A stretch of 64,000 nucleotides of DNA from NCBI GenBank assembly GCA_947383005.1, contig CANDBT010000012.1:1-64000 (forward strand), in the 5' to 3' direction. Both the position numbers and the translations under genes were made by a program. The DNA is from an uncultured bacterium (GTDB lineage Bacteria; Bacillota; Clostridia; Lachnospirales; Lachnospiraceae). The notes beneath the pieces are model-generated. The model was not told the DNA's origin. It ran no database searches and saw only the letters and a list, made by a program, of their open reading frames with translations. Of the stretch, positions 58,738 through 64,000 are shown one piece after another; the stretch's first letter is position 1, and each line of letters opens with the position of its first letter.

Positions 58738-61182
58738 ATGGAAATAAAGCGTATAGAAGACGATCCTTATCTTGCACACTGCAAGGATGATTTGCATAAG
58801 ACTCAATCTGTCTCTACACATAATAAGGAAACCGCGCAGCTGGCTCAGGCTTATTGCACGATGGAAGAGCTGACTGCCATCAGCTATCTGGCAGCGTTGC
58901 TTCATGACTGCGGTAAATACAGCGACCGTTTTCAAGAATATATTCGTCAGGGAGAGATGTCTGTTTTTCGGAGGGGTGAAGTAAATCATTCAACGGCGGG
59001 CGGGATACTCATGGAAGAGCTGGCACCGAGGACCAGTCTTTCGGAGATAATTCAAATAGCGGTTTATTCGCATCATGGGCTCCGGGATGCAGTTGATTTG
59101 GAGACAGGCGGTTTGTTGATTGAAAGGCGTCAGAGTAAGGAGTATCAGGAACATGAAAAAATTGAAATAGATCACGTAAGAAAGCGGTTTTATCAGTATA
59201 CGGATAAGAATCTCTTGAATGCAGTGTGCGGTACGGCGTGTGAGTCCATGAAAACGCTGATGCGGCAAATTAAAACATTTATGGAACAGACTCCGGCAGG
59301 CGTTTATGGGAGCAGGGACTTTTATATGGGTATGCATGAACGGATGCTATTGTCTCTTTTGATTGATGCGGACCGCAGCAATACATCGGAGTTTATGAAC
59401 GGTACGCCTAAGAAAGAACAGCAAACGGAGGAAACCATAACTCAGTTTTGGCAGCAGTGTATTATTCATTTTGAACACTACATAACAGGATTTCAGGTTA
59501 AAACAAAAATTGATGTTTTTCGAAAAGAAATATCTGACTCATGTCTTCGTGCCGCATTTGAGAAGACTCGGCTTTATCGTTTAACATTGCCTACAGGTTC
59601 GGGAAAGACGCTGAGCGGTCTGCGCTTTGCTCTTCATCATGCGAAAAAATTTTGTAAACAGCGGATTATCTATGTGGCTCCCTTCACGAGTATTTTGGAG
59701 CAAAATTCGGAAATTATCCGCCAGGCTGTTGGACAGGCGGAGCTTGTTTTGGAACATCACTGTAATGTGATTCCTGACACAGAAGAAGCACAGGAACGAT
59801 ATGGGCGTTTGACAGAAAACTGGATGAGTCCTGTGATTGCGACGACAGCGGTGCAGCTTCTGAATACTTTATTTTCAGCGAAGACAGGTAGTGTTCGTCG
59901 TATGCACAGTTTATGCGGCAGCATTATTATTTTTGATGAGATACAGGCACTTCCTGTTCGCACCATTTGCCTGTTTAATTTGGCGGTAAATTATCTTACG
60001 ACGTTTTGTGATACAACCGTTGTTTTATGTTCCGCTACCCAGCCGGTATTTGATAAACTTCCGAAGAATCGGCTGCTTCCTCCTAAGGAACTGGTAGAAG
60101 ATTATGTTCGTTATGATAAAGAGTTCCGGCGGGTGACGCTGATTGATCGGACAGAGATAACCTCAGGCGGCCTGACAGTAGAAGAATTGGGGAATTTTGT
60201 CCTGGAGCAGTTTGCTGTGGAAAAACAGATTCTGGTAATTGTAAATACCAAGGCATGTGCCAGGAATCTTTATCTTTACTTGAAAGAGCATTCTGACCGG
60301 GAGGGAGAGCTGTTCCATTTAAGCACAAATATGTGTGCATTGAATCGTAAGGAAGTCCTGGACAGTCTTAAGCTGTGTCTGGAGACAGAGAATCCTGCAA
60401 AGCCGGTGATTTGTGTCAGTACACAGTTGATCGAGGCAGGGGTGGATTTATCGTTTCGATGTGTGATCCGTTCCCTTGCCGGCCTGGACAATATAATACA
60501 AGCCGCTGGACGGTGCAACCGTCATGGAAAATGGGCAAATGGAAATGTTTATATTGTAAAAATGTCAGGTGAGGCAGAACACGTTTCCCGTCTTACAGAG
60601 ATTAAAACCGCACAAACTGCCATGGAGGAAATTTTACGCTGCTATAGAGAGGCGCCGGAGACGGTTGGAAATGATTTGCTGTCGGCAAAAGCAAAAGAGC
60701 AGTACTATCTCAGATATCTGCGCGATCAGACGAGGCAGGCGGAGTTTTGCGTAAATGTACATGGTGCGGATACAACTCTGGTGGAATTACTTTCAGAGAA
60801 TGAAACGGCGAGGCACCAGTACAGGCGTCATATGGGGAAACCTTTGAAATGCATGATGAAACAGTCCTTTAAGACTGCCGGTGAAAAGTTTGAGGTGATT
60901 TCCGAAGAAGGGAAAATGAATGTGGTGGTTGAGTATAACCATGATGTTGTTTCCATGCTGGAAGAACTTCAAGATCCCTATATTTTTTACGGAAGGCAAA
61001 AGGAAATTCTGCGCAGTCTGCAGTTGGCATCAGTTGGAATTTCTGAACAGATGAGAAATGAATTAGGCAGGGCGATTACTTCTATGTGCGGAGGACTTGT
61101 CAATGTTTTGAGCATGAACTATTACAGCAAGGAAACCGGCGTCAGCACAGAACCGGTTGGTATGGAGCTGTTGAGTATGTAA
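58738..61182 (+). CDS. cas3: Type I-C Cas3 helicase-nuclease
   Basis: An 814-residue Cas3: N-terminal HD nuclease (H28 in STHNKET, HD at residues 56-57 in LLHDCGKY, later SHHGL) and a C-terminal SF2 helicase (Walker A LPTGSGKT at about 284-291, DEIQALP with D400, then CSATQ and QAAGRCNRHG motif VI). It degrades DNA marked by Cascade. No strong ribosome site is seen before this ATG. Order cas3-cas5-cas8c-cas7 identifies subtype I-C. Confidence 0.95.
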   Translation: MEIKRIEDDPYLAHCKDDLHKTQSVSTHNKETAQLAQAYCTMEELTAISYLAALLHDCGKYSDRFQEYIRQGEMSVFRRGEVNHSTAGGILMEELAPRTSLSEIIQIAVYSHHGLRDAVDLETGGLLIERRQSKEYQEHEKIEIDHVRKRFYQYTDKNLLNAVCGTACESMKTLMRQIKTFMEQTPAGVYGSRDFYMGMHERMLLSLLIDADRSNTSEFMNGTPKKEQQTEETITQFWQQCIIHFEHYITGFQVKTKIDVFRKEISDSCLRAAFEKTRLYRLTLPTGSGKTLSGLRFALHHAKKFCKQRIIYVAPFTSILEQNSEIIRQAVGQAELVLEHHCNVIPDTEEAQERYGRLTENWMSPVIATTAVQLLNTLFSAKTGSVRRMHSLCGSIIIFDEIQALPVRTICLFNLAVNYLTTFCDTTVVLCSATQPVFDKLPKNRLLPPKELVEDYVRYDKEFRRVTLIDRTEITSGGLTVEELGNFVLEQFAVEKQILVIVNTKACARNLYLYLKEHSDREGELFHLSTNMCALNRKEVLDSLKLCLETENPAKPVICVSTQLIEAGVDLSFRCVIRSLAGLDNIIQAAGRCNRHGKWANGNVYIVKMSGEAEHVSRLTEIKTAQTAMEEILRCYREAPETVGNDLLSAKAKEQYYLRYLRDQTRQAEFCVNVHGADTTLVELLSENETARHQYRRHMGKPLKCMMKQSFKTAGEKFEVISEEGKMNVVVEYNHDVVSMLEELQDPYIFYGRQKEILRSLQLASVGISEQMRNELGRAITSMCGGLVNVLSMNYYSKETGVSTEPVGMELLSM

Positions 61183-61203
61183 TATATGGGGAGGTGAATT
61201 AAT

Positions 61204-61938
61204 TTGAAGTATCGGAATACAGTCGAGTTTCAGGTGAGCGGGGATTACGCACTGTTTTCTGATCCTGTCACCAGAGTGGGGGGTGAAAAATGTTCCTACC
61301 ATATTCCTACTTATGAGGCACTGAAGGGAATTTTGCAGAGCGTTTACTGGAAGCCCACATTTGTATGGATCATTGATGCTGTGCGTGTTATGAATCCGAT
61401 TCGGACAGAGACGAAAGGAATCCGGCCGATTTGCTATAATGGGGGAAATGAGCTGGCATATTATACGTATTTGAAAAATGTCTGTTATCAGGTATGCGCT
61501 CATTTCGAATGGAATGAAAACCGGCCGGAGTTGAGACAGGACAGGAATGAGCATAAGCATCATAATATTGCCAGACGGATGATTGCCCGCGGAGGAAGGC
61601 GGGATGTGTTTCTCGGGACCAGGGAATGTCAGGGATATGTGGAGCCATGTGTGTTCGGTGAAGGAGAAAGTGCTTATGACGATCTGGATGGAGAGATTGC
61701 TTACGGATTTATGTATCATGGAATTACCTATGCAGATGAAGCTGTTTTGCCGGAGGATACGGGGAAGATGACCGTGCGTTTTTGGCGTCCCAAGATGACA
61801 AGGGGAGGAATGATTGAATTTTTACGTCCGGAACAGTGCATGGAAAAGCGACACATTAAAGAAATGGAAATAAAAATATTCCACCAGGAAAATTTTTGTG
61901 GCGCAGAAGAGTTTGGTGACGAGGAGGCGGGGCTGTGA
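61204..61938 (+). CDS. cas5c: Type I-C Cas5 (Cas5c/d)
   Basis: A 244-residue RAMP protein, the crRNA-processing nuclease of I-C systems. FQVSGDYALFSDPVTRVGGEK and YEALKGILQSVYWKPTFVWIIDAV at the N-terminus, HHNIARRMIARGGRRDVFLGTREC in the middle. A TTG start at 61204 has GGGGAGGTG upstream. Overlaps cas8c by 4 nt (GTGA). Confidence 0.95.
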   Translation: MKYRNTVEFQVSGDYALFSDPVTRVGGEKCSYHIPTYEALKGILQSVYWKPTFVWIIDAVRVMNPIRTETKGIRPICYNGGNELAYYTYLKNVCYQVCAHFEWNENRPELRQDRNEHKHHNIARRMIARGGRRDVFLGTRECQGYVEPCVFGEGESAYDDLDGEIAYGFMYHGITYADEAVLPEDTGKMTVRFWRPKMTRGGMIEFLRPEQCMEKRHIKEMEIKIFHQENFCGAEEFGDEEAGL

Positions 61939-63980
61939 ATTGGCTGAATGAGCTTTATGATCTGTATGAAAAAAATCAGTATCTTGCCGGTGAAATCGAA
62001 CTTGTTGACAAAAAGGCCAAGAATGGGAGTGTAAAAACAAGTCTGGTGCTGCTTCCCATTTCTCATACGACAGTAACGGCGCAGATTACCGTTACTATTG
62101 ATACCGATGGCAATTTTATCTCCGCGGAGCCTGTGGCGGAAGAGGATAAATTGACAATCATTCCGGTCACAGAGGAATCTGGGAGCCGCACGGCAGGCAA
62201 AGCGCCTCATCCGCTGTGTGATAATCTAAAGTATCTGGCCGGGGATTACATGGATTACTATGGCGGCGGCAAAAATGGAAAAGAGAAGAATTTTTCAGAG
62301 AATTATCAGATGTATATAAAAGCGCTGCAGTGCTGGAGCGAATCGGAATACAGCCATGAGAAGGTAAACAGCATATACCGGTATTTGAGAAAAGGGAGAC
62401 TGATTCAGGATCTGGTTGGCACCGGAGTGATCCGCCTGGATGAGCAGGGAAAGATTGCACAGAAAGAAAAAATACAGGCGGTTGCACAGGAAGACGCTTT
62501 TGTGAGATTTCGGGTTTGGGATCTTGGGGAACTGGATGAAGGGGCGCTGGCGGACAGGTCTGGAAATAGCCGCGCGGAATGCTGGAAAGACAAGACGCTT
62601 CAGAAATGCTTTATAGAATATTACCGTTCTCTTGAGACTAAAAAGGGTTTGTCTTATTTGTCCGGAAATGTGGAAGCGTTGTCATTTCTTCAGCCGAAAA
62701 AAATTCGGAATGAAGGAGACGGGGCAAAATTAATTTCGTCTAATGATGAGCAGAACTTTACGTTTCGCGGCCGGTTTTCAGATAAATCCCAGGCGTTTTC
62801 CATAGGATATGAAGACTCCCAAAAGGCACATAACGCTTTGAAGTGGATTATCCGCAAGCAGGGGTATAGTTGGGACAGCCTGTATGTGGTGATCTGGGAA
62901 TCCGATATGAAACCTCTGCCGTGTTTGCACGCAGACACAGACGAGATAGGGGAGGACTATGAAGGGTTGTGCGAAGCGGAACTTATCGCAGACGGGGACG
63001 CAGACATGGACGAGATACGGGAAGACTATGAAGGCTGGGGAGATGAAGAGGAACAAACAGAATATCTGGGAACGGATGAGATAGGGGCTTCCAGGTTTGC
63101 GGCGGCAATGCGAGGATATGGAAAGTGTCTGGGCCAATCATCCAGAACCGTACTGCTGGCCTTCGATTCCGCAACGCCTGGGCGCCTGGCGATGACGGAA
63201 TGCAAACAGTTTGAGTCAAGTACGTATCTGCAAAATATTTTTTACTGGCACATGAGTTGTGAATGGCAGCATGTAAAATATAAAAAGGGCGGGCCGTTTA
63301 TCTTTCAGGGGATGGTTGGGGTTGATGAAATTGCAGAAGCTTTGTATGCTACAGAGGAAAAAGGCAGGCTGACGATTACCGGAAAAAATAATCAGAACCT
63401 GTATAAAGAGGTGTTAAAAAGGCTTTTGCCATGCATTTCAGAGCGGCGGAAAATTCCGCTGGATCTGGTGAGGCTGGCTGTGCAGAGGGCTTCTTCGCCT
63501 ATGACTTTTAAAGAACGGTATAACTGGGAACGAATTTTGGCAGTGGCATGTTCATTTGTGAAGAAACAGCGATATGAGTACTCTGGGAAGGAGGTATGGA
63601 AGGTGGCTTTGGATACAAGATGTGATAAGCGGGATTATCTGTTTGGACGATTGCTGGCAGTGGCGGATCGGGTGGAGTACCGTACCTATGATAAGGATGA
63701 CTGGCGCGAGACAAATGCGCAGCGGTATATGGCGGTATTTGCTCAGAAACCTATGCGAACCTGGAAAGTGCTGGAAGAGAAACTGCAGCCTTACTGGGGG
63801 AAACTAAAACCTGGCGAGCGTATCGTCTACAAAAAATTAATTGACGAAATTTTTGATAAGTTTACCGTTGAGGCATATGAAAAAGACGAGAGTCTGAGCG
63901 GACTGTATTTATTGGGATTTCACAGTCAGGCAATTGCGCTGAAGCAGAAAGCGGTAAATGAACAGAAAGAAGAGGAGTAA
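61935..63980 (+). CDS. cas8c: Type I-C Cas8c (Csd1) with acidic repeat insert
   Basis: A 681-residue Cas8c, the large Cascade subunit that reads the PAM. Family features: NWLNELYDLYEKN start, GDGAKLISSNDEQNFTFRGRF, FAAAMRGYGK, FDSATPGRLAMT. It is longer than usual Csd1 (about 580-620). Residues about 333-381 hold an acidic insert with a tandem 23-residue repeat (TDEIGEDYEG, DEIREDYEG, then TDEIGASRF). A GTG start at 61935 has GAGGAGG upstream. Confidence 0.94.
   Translation: MNWLNELYDLYEKNQYLAGEIELVDKKAKNGSVKTSLVLLPISHTTVTAQITVTIDTDGNFISAEPVAEEDKLTIIPVTEESGSRTAGKAPHPLCDNLKYLAGDYMDYYGGGKNGKEKNFSENYQMYIKALQCWSESEYSHEKVNSIYRYLRKGRLIQDLVGTGVIRLDEQGKIAQKEKIQAVAQEDAFVRFRVWDLGELDEGALADRSGNSRAECWKDKTLQKCFIEYYRSLETKKGLSYLSGNVEALSFLQPKKIRNEGDGAKLISSNDEQNFTFRGRFSDKSQAFSIGYEDSQKAHNALKWIIRKQGYSWDSLYVVIWESDMKPLPCLHADTDEIGEDYEGLCEAELIADGDADMDEIREDYEGWGDEEEQTEYLGTDEIGASRFAAAMRGYGKCLGQSSRTVLLAFDSATPGRLAMTECKQFESSTYLQNIFYWHMSCEWQHVKYKKGGPFIFQGMVGVDEIAEALYATEEKGRLTITGKNNQNLYKEVLKRLLPCISERRKIPLDLVRLAVQRASSPMTFKERYNWERILAVACSFVKKQRYEYSGKEVWKVALDTRCDKRDYLFGRLLAVADRVEYRTYDKDDWRETNAQRYMAVFAQKPMRTWKVLEEKLQPYWGKLKPGERIVYKKLIDEIFDKFTVEAYEKDESLSGLYLLGFHSQAIALKQKAVNEQKEEE
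62931..63068 (+). repeat. 69-bp in-frame repeat inside cas8c
   Basis: GCAGACACAGACGAGATAGG at 62931 and GCAGACATGGACGAGATACGG at 63000 begin similar 69-bp units; a partial third (GGATGAGATAGGGGC) is at 63074. The insertion keeps the frame. Confidence 0.8.
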
Positions 63981-63984
63981 AAGT

Positions 63985-64000
63985 ATGACAAATTTAAAAG
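63985..64000 (+). CDS. cas7c: Start of type I-C Cas7 (Csd2), cut by window end
   Basis: An ATG at 63985, with AGAGGAG 7 nt upstream and 4 nt after cas8c stop, reads MTNLK before the window ends. By operon order this is cas7 (csd2); cas4-cas1-cas2 and the CRISPR array are expected beyond the window. The sequence itself is too short to prove it. Confidence 0.6.

Overview
The window looks like a chromosomal segment of a spore-forming, gut-type Clostridia bacterium, most likely Lachnospiraceae. The evidence is: sigK, the spoIIAA-spoIIAB-sigF/spoVA cluster, the family-typical DUF5717-DUF5716 pair, a DUF4364 regulator, short strong AGGAGG ribosome sites and moderate GC. No rRNA or tRNA gene was seen, and the species cannot be named from the sequence.

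Layout. 0-2.3 kb: a YeiH-type exporter with a small membrane partner (- strand), then a composite palindromic repeat. 2.6-9.4 kb: metal homeostasis, with feoA-feoA-feoB behind a promoter carrying a Fur-box-like site, a very short Fur-family protein, a DtxR/MntR-type regulator, and two COG0523/CobW-type GTPases (one His-rich, one fused to a DUF1980/TIGR03943-like domain). 9.5-13.7 kb: a minus-strand cluster of unknown function (dynamin-like GTPase, two-TM coiled-coil protein, zinc-ribbon protein). 14.2-18.2 kb: sigK without pro-sequence, a DUF262-like gene, a small ORF, a remnant of a second sigK 3' end, and an AAA-ATPase/PD-(D/E)XK protein. 18.2-27.3 kb: an M20 amidohydrolase, then a LacI-controlled maltodextrin/isomalto-oligosaccharide operon (GH13, ABC binding protein, two permeases, GH13). 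27.7-43.4 kb: mostly core genes (EIIB-ROK fusion, phosphatase, galE, DUF4364, the DUF5717/DUF5716/TPR operon, valS, folC). 43.3-48.5 kb: a TPR membrane protein and the spoIIA-spoVA cluster. 48.8-64 kb: a defence island with a complete Wadjet system (jetABCD), a lone Phd-type antitoxin, gene remnants, an IS110-family element and a type I-C CRISPR-Cas operon (cas3-cas5-cas8c-cas7, cut by the window end).

The most unusual feature is the intergenic DNA. It is filled with modular palindromic repeats. One set behaves as a small non-autonomous mobile element: 137-193 bp, termini GTWAC.GTTCA, with 8-bp target duplications that are perfect at 54.2 kb and 6.2 kb and 7/8 at 6.8 kb. One copy has split jetC from jetD in the Wadjet operon and replaced the C-terminus of JetC. 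A second repeat type is a tandem three-hairpin unit of 94-95 bp. A third, built on GNRA-like mini-hairpins, occurs three times inside the spoIIA-spoVA cluster. Many repeats lie exactly on the stop codons of genes.
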